Assembly (NCBI GenBank): GCA_920105625.2
Contig: OV050031.1
Span: 218,354,194-218,418,193, forward strand
Origin: Clusia tigrina
Taxonomy: Eukaryota; Arthropoda; Insecta; Diptera; Clusiidae
Length of the DNA stretch: 64,000 nt
Direction of reading: 5' to 3'
The notes beneath the pieces were generated by a model. It was not told the DNA's origin. It saw only the letters and a list, made by a program, of their open reading frames with translations, and did not search any database. The position numbers were made by a program, and so were the translations under genes. The stretch's first letter is position 1, and each line of letters starts with the position of its first letter. Shown in pieces: positions 1-12,149 of this stretch.

Positions 1-419
1 CACACAATGAGCAGAGTAATCTGCATGCAAAGCGCTTTGCAGAGTCAACAAAAAGCCACAGAAAAGCAACAACAACAACAATGACAACACAAAAGCATGC
101 AAAGCAGCGCAGCAGCAAAGGAGACAAAAAGCAAAATTTCATTATGAAATTGATAACCGAAATCAAACAGAAAGCAATTATCGCCACAAAAGTTCATCAG
201 GCGCTGGCAGCACAGGGCCCTGCAGCGAGCAGCCTAGCATAGCAGAGGGTGGTGGGGCAGAGGGAGCTGATAAATCATTGAACACTCAGCGACATAGGAA
301 AAAGCAAATACAGATTTTAAAAATCATTTGACAAAATTGAAATCAAATGTGAAAGGATTGCACGGCGGAGAGGGCAGCGTAATTACAAATGGCATACAAA
401 AGTCAGGAGCAATGGAATT

Positions 420-642
420 ACAACAACATCCTCATAAGCACCAACAACAAAATCGTAAGCACCAACAACAACGTCATTACTAACAACAACATCATCATCG
501 CTTACAACAACATCATCATCGCTAACAACAACAAAATCGTAGGCACCAACAACAAAATCGTAGGCACCAACAACATCTTCATAATCACCAACAACATCAT
601 CATCCGCATTATTATTAGCATCTAACATCATCATGAACATCA
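420..642. repeat. CAA/CAT/AATCGT trinucleotide-based repeat
   Basis: AACAACAACATCATCATCGC-type trinucleotides for about 220 bp. The three-base period keeps frames open on both strands (short N-rich and V-rich peptides). Confidence 0.85.
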
Positions 643-1169
643 TCGGTGTCCGCTCTCATACTCAGATCAATAGAAAATGAGCCATATTTGTCACACTGCT
701 GCACCATGGTGGCTGTGCTCAAATGCTGCTGGCGCTGGCTACTACACCGCACTCGCAAGGCTTAACACAGCAATTCGCCGTGATGGCCAATTCGCTTGGT
801 CTCTTCACTGATTCTCCCCCTTACTGTATAAAGGCTCAAGCCATCTCGCTCTGTATTTGGCCGGTCCCCGGCGGGCAACAGAGCAGCATAGTTATATGAG
901 CTCAGAGTCGCACAACGAAGCTAAAGCAGACTCTCCATTTCGCCATTTTATTTATGGGCGGAGTTAAGTGAACGCTCTCCGATTGGCCACTGCGTTTGCG
1001 CAGTGCTCACCGGGCAGGTGTACAGAGTTACTTACACAGGCAGCTGCCAGCCGTAAAATCCCTTGTCGCATGCAGCTTTCAAATAAAAAATGGTACATTT
1101 ATGGCCAGTTAAGCCACAGAGACTGCAGAGAGCGCCGGCATCGTACATATTTGCCCTACGTCTTTCTGA

Positions 1170-1252
1170 GTGTCCGTCTGTCTGTCCGTCTGTTTGTTTG
1201 TTTGTTTCTTTGTGTGTTTGTCTGTCCGTTTGTCTCTTTGCTCGTATCTGTT
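1170..1252. repeat. TCTG/TTTG tetranucleotide tract
   Basis: GTCCGTCTGTCTG and GTTTGTTTGTTTG repeats; explains the spurious Ser/Val/Cys-rich frames across 968-1525. Confidence 0.85.
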
Positions 1253-1809
1253 CGCAGTATTTGTGAAGCATGTAAAAATCTTTGCAGTGCTTTTCATGTG
1301 CATTTTCCTTATTGCTGCTGCTGCTGTTGTTGCTTTTGTTTGGTTGTTATATTTTTTGTCACAGCTGTCATAGACACACACGTTTGCACAGAAGTACACT
1401 CTCGTACTCAAGGAGACACACACAAGCACACATACGCACTTACTCACACTTATAAAACTTGCATAATTTGGCCTGCACATATTCATTTCGCTTAAGCGTG
1501 CGTTTGAGCATAACTCACAAAGCAAAGTTCACTGAACGTAAAAAAATTGTATTTGTTAATTGTGGGCCTGCGTGTGAGTGTGTGAGTGCGTTTGCATATG
1601 TGTGCTTGTGTGTTTTCCTATGCTTCTCTCGGTTTTCCTATTTTTTGTTGTGGATTTGCATCGAGATAACAGCGCCTGCCTCCTCTCGGGCGCATTTTAA
1701 GTCGCTTTTTTTTGGAAATTTTACAATTATGCGGGTTGCCTGTCACTTTCTGCTCTGCCCGCTACTGTATTTACGCTTTCTGTTTATTTGCATGTGTTCG
1801 ACTGAGTGA

Positions 1810-1836
1810 GAGTGTGTGTGTGTGTGTGTGTGTGTT
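1810..1836. repeat. GT dinucleotide microsatellite
   Basis: An uninterrupted GT run inside the first unique island. Confidence 0.9.
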
Positions 1837-2289
1837 TGTGTGGGTTTCGTTTGCGATGCCCTTGCGCAAATTTTAAATCAATTCATTTGTTTTGTTGCTG
1901 TTGTTGTGATAACTTAATTACTTCATTTAAACTAGTTTAACTGTCAAACTTTATGATTATGTGCTGACAGTGGTCGTTGACAGATTTAGATGACGATTTG
2001 CAATTAGTTATCTGTGATTTACGCTCGACTTGGGGAGGAAAACAATTCGTTCTAAACTGGATTTTTTGTTTGTACTGTTTGTGTTTATTTTGGCTTTTAA
2101 ATCGCAATATTTCCTGAAATTTTTTCTACGTGCTCACCACAGTTTGGGTCGGTGAAACATTGTGCTGATATAATCGGTATAAGTAGACAGATATGTTAAG
2201 GTATTTGCTACAGTCTTTATACTTTAAAGCTTGGGGAACCGTGGGTCATACAGAAAATAAGCTGAATTTATATTGCTGAAACAGTATAA

Positions 2290-2875
2290 TAAAGTTATAA
2301 ATGCAAAGCCTGTAGGTAAGTAGGTTTAGCGTTCGTCTGAAAGTTACACTTAGACCATTTTTGGCCCTTTGTGATACCGCTTGAGACACAAGCCCCAATT
2401 CCTTTCAAAGGTCCAGCCAGTTGGAGCTTTTTATGGAGCAGTTACACATTCTATACACTTGCCCAGCGGTGGCGAGACACAAACATAACTACCTAGGCAG
2501 TGGGTTCTTATCTCCAAATCACCTAGTTAAAAGTAAATCCACACCAGTTACGAGATGTATAAATAGTCTAGGTTTGTTTTAGCTGGGTACACGGCTGCAC
2601 AATAGATCTCTCATGTCGCGGTATTCTTTTAGCCTGTTAACTAATAATAACAATGAATCAGTTCATGGAGCTAATTTTCTTATTTGGAATCCAGAAATTA
2701 GTCACCCAGGAAAGTGCGCCTCCTTTGGGCAGCGCTGGACACGTGCATATCAGATATTCTATGGATTCTTGCTCCTCCTCATCCATGCAACTGCTGTAAA
2801 AGTTATTTGAGATGATCCCCAACCTAATACCATAAGTATCCAGGGTCCAGTGTCCCGTTAAGTGCAAAGCCTGTA
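2290..2875 (-). mobile_element. Non-LTR 3' end (zinc-knuckle tail and 3' UTR)
   Basis: Minus strand 2658-2867 reads LTGHWTLDTYGIRLGI, then CMDEEEQESIEYLICTCPAL, the C-terminal knuckle of an RNase H-bearing non-LTR ORF2, followed by a stop. Below that, 2290-2657 looks like its 3' UTR, ending in a GTAGGTAAGTAGG tract. 5'-truncated and inactive. Confidence 0.6.
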
Positions 2876-4239
2876 TAATAAGTCACATTTTTATTGGTAA
2901 AACCGAATAGTAGACTTATACAAGCAAAGCTCGACATTAGCAGCCTGTAAGACACTTATACATCGAACATACGTAACTCACGAAAAGATGAAGATAACGG
3001 TTATCTTTTGATCACACCTCGTATATGGTGAGATCTGAGGACGAATCATGATATTCGTAATCTTGGAGGTAGTCATTTGAAAATTGTCTTATTTGGAAGA
3101 CCGAAACACTAATAATTAATGAACCTTGGATTCATTTAAAGAACACATAATTGTATTCATTTCAATTTCCCCTGGGTTTAAGTAACGTTTCCCTATCTCT
3201 AGGACTATTTTTTATATATGTAAAGTAAAAACGCTTTTTACGCGACCAGAGAATCCACCAGGAGTGTCAAGAATCGATGTCAAATTTAAGCTCACCGAGT
3301 TGAGCCTGGGTGTGAGTGCATTTGTCTAGCATCGCTTTTAGTAAATGAATATTTGGCAAATTTAAGCCTGTAGTCAGCATAATTCCTCGAAGTTGAATTG
3401 CACCTCACATACTTACCTTGTACTAATATTTTGATACAATAGTCGAGTTGGATTGATTACCTTGGTATATTACATACATGACATGACATTACATAGTATA
3501 CATGACATTACATAGTATACATGATATTACATAGTATGTACCTGGGAATACTTGGAATGCTTGTACGCCCAGTTAGGTCACTTTTGATAGATTTTTGAAG
3601 AAGGCAGAAATGGCTGCAGCAAGTAACACAAATCAGGAGAATGAATATTTATATACATCTGCCTGCCAGGCCTACTTTAGGTTTCACCAACACAACTCAA
3701 CTTCACAAACTTTGTATACAACTACTACCTTTTTCGCTTGCTTAGGATATTAACATTGGAATTGACAAATCAAAATAAATGCGTCCTAATTTGCTGTGCC
3801 TAGCACAGTCTCTTATTTGCTTAGGACACGTTGTGGTATGAGCATGCGACAGTACGGTACTCAATGCAACACTAGATCCATTCCCTCAGGTTTGATAGTA
3901 ACTGGTGAGAAGCAACTAACCACTGTGTGTGGTGTTCAGTAGACCAATTATGTCTTCAATTCATCTAATCAGAAATTCAAAATACGACAAATTACCAACT
4001 TTAATTGCAATTCAATATAACTGGGCACACCGAAGGGACATGACTATTCAGACAAGTAAATATTGTGAACCGTGAGAGCATTGTCGAATTTCAAGAAATG
4101 AACTAATATTCTTTTTTATCAGTGAAATAAAATCCATCCCCAACTATACCTACAAACTAAAAACACAACGAGTTTGACTCGAGATGCAACTGCAACTAAT
4201 ATTTGTAGACCAATTTCAAATACGAATTGAACTCGAACC
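2876..4239. other. AT-rich spacer, no gene seen
   Basis: Nothing recognisable apart from three copies of a 20-23 bp unit (ACATGACATTACATAGTAT) at 3476-3540. Confidence 0.4.
3476..3540. repeat. Short tandem repeat, about 22 bp x 3
   Basis: Units built on CATGACATTACATAGTATA. Confidence 0.8.
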
Positions 4240-4575
4240 GCAATGCAGACACTCCAATTCCGACGCCAAATACATACTAATTTGACTCCGACTCAAAATA
4301 TTCATCCAGCTCCAATGCCAACTCCGACTCTAAATACTAACTCAACTCCAACTCAAACTACGAATCCAGCTCTGATTTCAAATACTAATCCAATTCCAAC
4401 TACAATTATGACACGAATCCAACTCCAACCCCAATACATACTGCAACTCCGACTCCAAATACTAATTCAACGCCAATTCCAACTCCCATTACGAATCCAA
4501 CTCCAACCCGAACGCAAACTGCAACTCCGACTCCAAATACTAATTCAACGCCTATTCCAACCACTACGAATCTAT
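4240..4575. repeat. Degenerate hexamer array (CCAACT / CCAATT)
   Basis: About 335 bp of CCAACTCCAACT-like words with a looser unit of about 75 bp visible in the last copies (CTCCGACTCCAAATACTAAT recurs at about 4447 and 4526). The open frame over it is Thr/Pro/Gln low complexity. Confidence 0.8.
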
Positions 4576-5179
4576 CTGTGAAGAGGATACTGAATCACCA
4601 GGATTCAGGATTTGTGAGGCGCTGATACACAAAAGTAAAAAGCACCTGGGTTCTTTACAAGTACTAGGTAGCTCAATAGCACGACTTGAGACAGCCGACC
4701 TCAAGGTTTGGATGAGATTTTATACAGATATCCTATTAGCAGAGGATAGTACAATATATCTTTTTGGTAGCAGTACTTTAAACACCTCCTTATACGAGTA
4801 CACATTACTTTACATTACAATTAACTCTTATTACACATTACTTCACATTACAATTAACACTTTCCGATTTCTCAAATGTTTCGTCAAAATAATTCTTCAG
4901 TAGATTAAAGGGTTTTTTACTGTGCTCTTGAACCCCAAGAAAATGTTGTGATTTCTTCGATGACCAAAAACTTATGGCGACGGTCCTAGGATCACCTGCT
5001 GACCAAATGAAACTAAGAAATTAAACAGTAATTTTTCAAAAAAATTAAATGAACTAAAATGTTGATATACAAATGGAATATGGAAGTATCTTAAGAAGAG
5101 GTTAAAACTAAATATCTATACTGAATCTCTGAGTTTTATACAGGCAGAGACAACACTAAATAACTATACTGAATCTATG
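4576..5179. other. Spacer, nothing recognised
   Basis: AT-rich. A short direct repeat (TAACTATACTGAATCTATG and relatives, about 5110-5190) is the only structure seen. Confidence 0.35.
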
Positions 5180-5670
5180 TATTTTATACATGACCAGAAA
5201 GAGTGTGAAGCTGCCATCGTAGGGAATCGAATCCAAAGGAATCTTCTTGCGATTACCAAAGTTTATAAATCGCTCGCTTGAAAGTCAAATATTTCCGAAG
5301 TCCTTTTCTAGAGAACCTGATTGCTCTAGTTTAGTGCGTTCAGACCTAACCATATTTATAAACAACTCCGGCTGATGGTAATTTCATCGAAGTATATCAC
5401 TATCTATAGGCTCGCTAGAATATGGCATAAAAACGGCACTCTTGCTAAAGAATAATAATAATTTTGTTGTTGTAGTAGTTTCCTCCAAGGCCTACACTGC
5501 GACCTAAAATATCTTTTGTGTCATTCCACATTTTGTCATTAGTGATCCATCTAATCACAACTGTCCGATCTACTATACCCTGTTGGCTTAGTAGCAGTAC
5601 TTTTCAGTAACTATTGCTAAATGGGCGACCGAGGGTTGTTCGCCATTTTACCCAACTACCTACCAAAGAT
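5180..5670 (+). mobile_element. Non-LTR 3' end, copy A, with an internal insertion
   Basis: Similar to 11885-12145: shared blocks include ATATTTCCGAAG, AGTATATCACTATCTATAGG and CTCGCTAG, then a CCTACC-type tail. It contains about 164 bp (5450-5613) absent from copy B and flanked by TTGCTAAA on both sides. The coding part (ARLKVKYFRSPFLENL) is the extreme C-terminus. Confidence 0.6.
5450..5613. mobile_element. Small insertion flanked by 8-bp TTGCTAAA duplications
   Basis: TTGCTAAA occurs at 5442-5449 and 5614-5621, and the related copy at 12080-12100 has a single TTGCTAA-type site here. The insert starts GAATAATAATAA and ends CAGTAACTA; no inverted termini are obvious. The type of element is unknown. 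Confidence 0.45.
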
Positions 5671-6179
5671 AAAGGGAAATATAATGAGGAACTAATGGGA
5701 ATCAATATTGAATAAATTGAGTTCATTGATATGTTTGTTCTTTTTGGTATTTGTTGTAATTGTAATGGGAAAACTTGATCAGTAGCAGAACCAGTGCATC
5801 ATAGTATCCATTACTAGACGATACCTTAACATGCTTTCCAACACTACTTCTCGTTAGCTCTCGTTAAGAGACACTTTATCTCGTTGGCTCTGGCTAAGAC
5901 ATAGCGAGAGATTTGTATGTTTATAGCACGGTCAAACATTGTTAAATGATTCACACAGACACTTCATTATCCTGTGCTCACACAATCCAGAGTGCTTTCC
6001 CACTGTTATACAATTTCCATACCCGAATTAGAGGCACTAATTTACACTAAACTGATAGAAATCGATTGGAGTTCTACCGAAATTATACAAATGAACTCAT
6101 TAAAGCCACATTTACCCTATCAATTTCAGATCAAGTGGAAGCCTTTCACTTAATGCCCGCGAAAGCGAGGCTTGAACCC
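5671..6179. other. Spacer, nothing recognised
   Basis: No coding, RNA or transposon signature. Confidence 0.3.
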
Positions 6180-7967
6180 ACTAAAATGGATTTTAACGCC
6201 GACTCATTAAACTCATAAAAGTAATAAAAAATTAAATAAAGGAAAAAAAATTAGAAAAAAATAGTTGTGGAGAAAAAAAGCAAAGCACTTTCAAAGAGTT
6301 TTCCCAGAAAACGAGCATAAAACTACAAATTTAATTGACATTATCGAAGGCAAAGAGAGCTGCACACAAAAAATATCCCCACACAAAAAAATAGGAGCAG
6401 CGGTAAAATTAGTTTGAAAAGACGAAAAGAAGAGAGAAAAAAAACAGCAAAACAACAAACAAAAAATCACAACAAATTCAATCAACAAATAAAATCATCA
6501 TTTGTATGCACAGCGGAATGGAATCGTTAAAGTAACGAACTACAAGTCGTAAAACGTAATTCCATTAAAGACCCAAGAGAAAAAAACCAAAAAAACTGGG
6601 GGATAAAACAGAAAAAATCACACAAACACACACACACGCACATGAAGGAAAAGAGCCGCAATTATGGCTTAAAAGGTATCTGGCTACTTGAAAGCCAAAA
6701 CGAAACCAACAACAACAAAAGGAAAAAAAAAGAAAAAATGAAGAAAAAACTAACTCAAAATTAAAATGGACGCGTGCTTGCCCGGAGAAACTCATAAAAT
6801 CATCAAAAACATGACAACAACAAAAGCGAAAATGCCGAAATCCACACAAATCCGCGCTCAAATTACGAAATGACAAACATGTCACTGCCACAGAGGACGG
6901 GGGAGGAGGGTGAGAGCGAGTGCGAGTGTAGGGAACAGCAGCAAACGAATCCAGCGCTGACAGAGTATTTGCAAAGTCCTACAAATGTCGTTTACAACAA
7001 CAACAACAACTGCGGAGTGAAGATGAAGACGATAAGACAGAATGATAAGATTCAGCAAACAAATCAGCTGCAGCAACAACAACAACACGAACAATCGCCT
7101 CTCAGCTCTAACAATACTCAGAAGCGCATCAGAATTAGTCAGAGCTGCATGCACCAAAGATATTAGGATCCTCTCCCTCACCCACTCATAGCTTCTGCCT
7201 CACTCTCTCCCTCTGCCACTCAACTCTTGGCTATTTGTTTGTTTGTTACAGATTGGACAGAATTATGTCGATGATGACAAAACATGCCGCCAGCTACGTA
7301 CGCACGGTGACACAAACTGACAACAAATTGCTTACTTTACTTGCCCTCTGTGTGTCACAGCGACCTCGGTGTCTGTCCGTTGGCTCATGTGTCTTCCTCC
7401 TCCGCCGTACTCGTATCTGGGCAGCGCAATCGCAAACGGTGAAATTTCATTGCTGATTGCGCTGACTGTGACTGCGAGTGTGTTACCGGAGTCCGTAGAC
7501 GTGTTGCGGCAGCTTACAAAGGCGGCCCGGCCCGGCCCGGCCAGGCCATTCCAAGGCGGCGTATCCATAGAAGCGAGCGATACGTTCAAAATGTAATCGC
7601 TCTTGTAGCATCTTCCAGTGATGTTGACGCTGCCACTGCCACTGCGCTCGGCACTCTGTGTCCACTTTGGTTTTGTTGTTACGTCTTTTTGTTAATCTCC
7701 TCAAGATTTTAGGTAATTTGCAAGATGTTCTTAATATGTTTCTCTGCTGCTGCTGCCGCTGCTGCCGGCGGTGCTGGTGCGTGTCATTAAATTTGTTGTT
7801 GGGAGTTTCTTTTTAAATGCGAGCCACTCTCATTCCGCAATAAAAAACTTCAGTTTATTGTCGTAGGTGTTAAGAAATTCAGATGGACATTGTATCCGTA
7901 TCTCACCCCTCCTCACAGTTGCCGACGCTGACAGCTGAGGAGCCGATTTAAGTTCGCAATAAAATCA
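6180..7967. other. Unique non-coding island
   Basis: A-rich then CAA/CAG-rich (6990-7095), GC-rich around 7500-7560 with GGCCC repeats, CTG runs near 7745. No protein family is recognisable in the short overlapping frames. Possible regulatory sequence. Confidence 0.4.
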
Positions 7968-8129
7968 TCACATCACATATTTTAATTTGCACAGATCTGT
8001 GCCAGATAAGCGGATATTGAAATAGTTCCCTGGAACACTCTCCCAGGCTGCAGCATACACATAAATCATTTCAGTTGGAGGAGGAAGTAAATGAAAGTTG
8101 TTGGAAACAATCTGAATAGAGCTTGGGAG

Positions 8130-8505
8130 GGTCTTCTTCAATTTATAACCCAATTAAGTACTTTTCTAATTTTAGATAGAAGGCAGGTCCTCCTCCAATT
8201 TAAATCCATATTAAATAGTATCCTAATATTAGATACTGGGGAGGTCCTTATCCAATTTAAATCCATATTAAATAGTATCCTAATATTAGATACTGGGGAG
8301 GTCCTTATCCAATTTAAATCCATATTAAATAGTATCCTAATATTAGATACTGGGGAGGTCCTTATCCAATTTAGATCCATATTAAATAGTATCCTAATAT
8401 TGGATCTGTGGAGGTCCTCCTCCAATTTAAATCCAAATTAAATACTTCCCTACTTTTAGATACTAGGGAGGTCCTCCTCCAATTTAAATCCAAATTACAT
8501 AATTT
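8130..8505. repeat. 57-bp tandem array, about 6.5 copies
   Basis: GAGGTCC starts at 8241, 8298, 8355, 8411 and 8468, i.e. 57 bp (once 56). Central copies are nearly identical. Because 57 is divisible by three, one frame on each strand stays open, giving repeats such as KSILNSILILDTGEV; these are not genes. Confidence 0.95.
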
Positions 8506-8809
8506 CGTAATAGTAGTACTACATCACTATTCAACCTATCCCACATATATTCGTTAGACATATCTCTTGAGAGTCCCAACCTCTCCACCGAATAACGATT
8601 ATGCCGACAAGCACGATAAAGCTGTGCAAATGGTAGTGAAGAGTGCTCAATCCATAATAAAACGGCAGGGTTTGTACTTGAATTTGCATGGAAACTGAAA
8701 ACACGGAAGACGAAATTATGAAGATAGACTTGGGAGAGAGAAATCCAACAAAATTGTAAACTACGCAGGAAAATCAATTCAACGAAAAGCTACGCAATTG
8801 TTGAAGACT

Positions 8810-9640
8810 TTTGGTTTCACAGAGGTTTCAATCTGAACTGGAAGAGCACAGGACTGACGGTACTGCCAGTTTATCAATCATAGTTCTTACAAAACCTATC
8901 TTTGTTAGACGAACTCCTTTGCAGTGTCAAAATTCTGCAGGGAAATGACGTTCATCTCGAAGTCAGGTAATCATCTATGAGCATGGTTTCACTAAAAACT
9001 CATATTTCGATTTCACGGATTCGAGGATTTATTCTAAACTGGAACAGCACTGAACTGACGGTACTGGCAGTCCATCATTCATAGCTCTCCTAAAACGGAT
9101 CTTTAGTTTGACGGACTCCTTTGCAGTATCAAGATTCTGCACGTTCATCTCGTTCAATCGTTGAAGATGTTGGTTTCACCAAAAACTCTATTTGAGTTTC
9201 ACAGAGGTTTTATTCTAAACTGAAAGAGCAGGACTGACGGTACTGGCAGTTAAACATTCATACTTCTGCTAAAACGTATCTTTAGTTTGACGAACTGCTT
9301 TGCAGTATCTAAATTCTACACATTCATCTCGTTCAATCGTTGAAGATGTTGGTTTCATCAAATACTCTTATTTGAGATCTACAGAGTTTTCATTCTGAAT
9401 TGGAAGAGCACAGGCCTGACGGTACTGGCAGTCCATAATTCATGGTTCTCCGTAATCGTATCTTTAGTTAGACGAACTCCTTTTCAGTGTTGGCAGGGAT
9501 ATCACGTTAATCTCGAAGGAAATTAATCATTGAGGATGGTGGTTACAGAGCGGTTTTATTCTAAACTGGACTGACGGTACTGGCAGAACATCATTCATAG
9601 TTCTTCTCAAAAGTTTCTTTAGTTCGTTCGTCGTATTCTT
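8810..9640. repeat. Diverged long tandem repeat, about 155-200 bp x 5
   Basis: CTGACGGTACTG recurs at 8854, 9055, 9234, 9416 and 9571, each followed by CATTCATAG-type and TCTTTAGTTTGACGAACTCC-type blocks. Units vary in length through indels. No coding frame. Confidence 0.85.
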
Positions 9641-10569
9641 TAGGAGTTCGTCTCCTTTTTCGTGCCAAGTTCCTTTTATATATTATCAACGATGAACTAA
9701 TTTTCGCTCTCTTGTTAAACAACCAGTTTATTTCACATCACTATAATTGTGATCATTTCCTTTACTGAAACGTTGCAGGAGAAAATAGTTGCTTTATATT
9801 GTCCCCATTCTATTCATGTCTCCATTCCTTAGAAACACATTCATATATTTATATAATTAACTTTAAATTATCCATAGAAGATGTTCGGATATCTCTCCAC
9901 CATTCTATCTACGGGCAAAACATGGAATATTTTCATCCATGCTAATATGGAGCTAGACACCTCCCCCCACCCAATTTATTATATTTGATTAACCAATTGC
10001 TTGCTTTATCCATCCCAACTCATGGCTATGTTGGCAGAGTTTGATTGTTGCATTTTCACTTACTCTCGAGGCATGAAACTGATGTAAACTTTTTAATTCA
10101 GTGGATACGATAATTAAAGAAGAAACTTGGAGCAAGATGTCGGAGGTTTTATTTTATTGTATGCAATTGATATAGAAAATCTCTGACATACATATACGAG
10201 TATGTATATAAATATATAATTTTAAATTTTCCTCAGAAATAAGTAGCGAAGTTTCTTCAGAAACAACGCTTCACTTATACGTCGCTTTACTTCGTTTTGT
10301 TTTCCTAATCTTACAATGGACTTACTGAAGATTATGAGTCTCGTCTATCTTCCGGTAGAATACACTTTAATATTTTACTATGTATTCCACTATTTGACAT
10401 TGTGAACGTCAAATAATGTTTACAATACATAAACAATTTTTTTAGTTTGTATTTGAGGAGCTTTCTATGAAATAAACTTAGAGTAAAAATTTGTATTCCG
10501 AGGATTTCAGGGCAGTAATTTATATTTTTATTCCAATTTAAAGTGGACCTTCGAATACGATGCTAAATT
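9641..10569. other. AT-rich spacer, nothing recognised
   Basis: Only short palindromic AT tracts (CATATACGAGTATG near 10193) are seen. Confidence 0.3.
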
Positions 10570-10830
10570 TTTCCCACAGTTTAATCATGTCACAACGAAA
10601 TTCGAGAGTGGTCAAGAATCCAACTACAAGATGCATTCCAAAGTATATTTTTAAAACTAAGTCGACCGGGATGTCCCGTCAAATTGCCTTCAGGATGCCG
10701 GTACAAGCCTTTTGAATGGCTTCTACATCCCCATATTCCTTCATCTGTAAATTCATTTTTGCCAAAAGGTAAAAGTAGCTGGGTGGCAAATCAGGCGAAT
10801 TCGAGGAATGGTGGACTGTCAAATTGCCAA
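10570..10830 (-). mobile_element. Decayed mariner-like transposase fragment
   Basis: Minus strand reads SNSPDLPPSYFYLLAKMNLQ, then MKEYGDVEAIQKACTGILKAI and a stop. This matches the end of mariner-family transposases (SPDLAP, F-x-L-F-x-K-L, D-V-E-A-I-Q-K-A-C-T-x-I-L). Only the C-terminal quarter can be read, with stops after it. No terminal repeats found. Confidence 0.75.
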
Positions 10831-11090
10831 TAGATGGCCTCACTAGAAAAACCAATTTTTGAAAAATCCTGTTTACTTTGTCCTGCCTGTATAGTGTCTT
10901 CTATTATAAGTTCAAAACTTATAATAAAAGTCAAGATCCAAATTCCAAATGAAAAATGCGTACCGTTCGTTTGATGCCTCATTAGAAATACCTATTTTTA
11001 AAGGCCCTCTTTACTTTGTCCTGTCTGATGGCCTCGTTAGAAATATCAATTTTTATAAACTCCTGTTTACTTTCTCCTTCACCTTGTAAA
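10831..11090. repeat. Diverged repeat next to the mariner relic, about 55 bp x 3
   Basis: GATGGCCTCACTAGAAAAAC, GATGCCTCATTAGAAATACC and GATGGCCTCGTTAGAAATAT, each followed by CAATTTTT-like and TTTACTTTGTCCTG-like blocks, at about 10834, 10974 and 11028. The first two are separated by extra sequence. Confidence 0.7.
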
Positions 11091-11639
11091 ACAAGCACCT
11101 TGAAAAGCATCCTAGAACGACCTTAGTTGGAAAAGAAACTTTCCTTCTATGACCATGACTCTTAAATGTCCAAATTGACAAATTTCTAGGAATTTGTATG
11201 ACTGGAACACAAAGAATGTGGCAAAGGCCCTTTTTCATAGGTACATAAAACGCAACGACTACAAGTTTTATAGAATTGTGACTAATTCCAAATTTCGCTT
11301 ATAAAACTATGTCTGTCATTTTGGCATTAAGTAACCAGATACTTCAAATGAAACATAGTCCCAAGGACTTATGTCAAAAATTACATTATTTGAGGAAGTT
11401 GAAAGGGTTTCCAGCGACCCCCACAATGCTGATATCTATTGTGGAGATATCAAGCTGCAAAATTTTGTGATGGAACAAACGTTCTTCTAAGAACTCCTTG
11501 TAAATATATTGCCATGAAAAAGTGATTTATTTTTATATATTTGTAAAAGTTTACAAAGCAATGATTTTATTATCTAAGCTTAAAAACTATCGCAACGCTC
11601 CAGAACCTTTCTGTTGTTACTTCAGTATTCATGACGTCA
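11091..11639. other. Spacer, nothing recognised
   Basis: No gene or transposon signature. Confidence 0.3.
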
Positions 11640-11712
11640 GCTTCTGTGGTCTAGTGGTAAGCATACTAGATTCGTACTCTTGGGATCGAGGGTTCGAATC
11701 GTGCCCCGTGAA
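11640..11712 (+). ncRNA. tRNA-like pol III unit (tRNA-derived SINE head or tRNA pseudogene)
   Basis: An A box TGGTCTAGTGG (11647-11657) and a B box GGTTCGAATCG (11691-11701) lie about 33 nt apart, as in tRNA genes. The acceptor and anticodon stems do not pair well, so it is not a convincing functional tRNA. The sequence after it is repeat-like with no pol III terminator very near, consistent with a SINE head. Confidence 0.5.
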
Positions 11713-11754
11713 TGGTCTGAAAACTGTTTCATTCTAAATCTTTTTCTTTCGGGT

Positions 11755-11840
11755 CGAAAGCCTTACCCTACTTCTACCTCCAAATGCTCTACTCTACTTC
11801 TACCACTAAATAAACTACTCTACTTCTACCTTTAAATATA
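11755..11840. repeat. CTACTTCTACC short repeat, about 4 units
   Basis: Units around CTCTACTTCTACC. It resembles the CTACTTCTATC end of family X and may be a decayed tail. Confidence 0.55.
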
Positions 11841-11884
11841 CTACAAAGACCTTTAAATATAGCTGCAAAGACCCATAACAGAGA

Positions 11885-12145
11885 GAAACCGTCGTATACT
11901 TTATTTATGATTGCCCAGCACTCGCTTGCGCGAGACCCAAATATTTCGGAAGACCTTTCTAGAGAGTCTGGGGCATTGCTCCAGATTAGAACCTTCAGGA
12001 CATAACAAAATTTTAAAAAAACTCTGTGGCTGGAATTCATAGTATATCACCATCTTTAGGCTCGCGAGGATATGTCATCAAAATGGCATTATTGCTAATT
12101 GAGGAGACCCGATTGGTTGTCAGACATTTTACCTACCTACCTACT
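11885..12145 (+). mobile_element. Non-LTR 3' end, copy B
   Basis: Reads VVYFIYDCPALACARPKYFGRPF, the last part of a zinc knuckle and the C-terminal tail, then a 3' UTR with AGTATATCACCATCTTTAGG and a TACCTACCTACC tail at about 12131-12145. Partner of 5180-5670. Interrupted by a TAG right after FGRPF. Confidence 0.65.
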
Positions 12146-12149
12146 TAAT

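Larger units (their letters stand above)
1..2289. other. Unique non-coding island (candidate regulatory sequence)
   Basis: No transposon or gene signature. It contains CAA/CAT compound repeats (about 420-642), a TTTG/TCTG tract (1170-1252) and a GT run (1810-1836). All open frames here are low complexity, several begin with non-ATG codons, and overlapping frames are open on both strands, so none is taken as a gene. Confidence 0.4.

Noticed and set aside
827..834. TATAAAGG as a promoter TATA box
   Set aside because: No convincing initiator or downstream gene is visible, and such words are frequent in AT-rich DNA.
968..1525. Frames of 138-175 codons on both strands in the first island
   Set aside because: Driven by TCTG/TTTG and CA repeats; the plus-strand one starts at a GTG, and no family is seen.
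8091..8441. Repeat protein frames open on both strands
   Set aside because: 57-bp period is a multiple of three, so frames stay open without selection.
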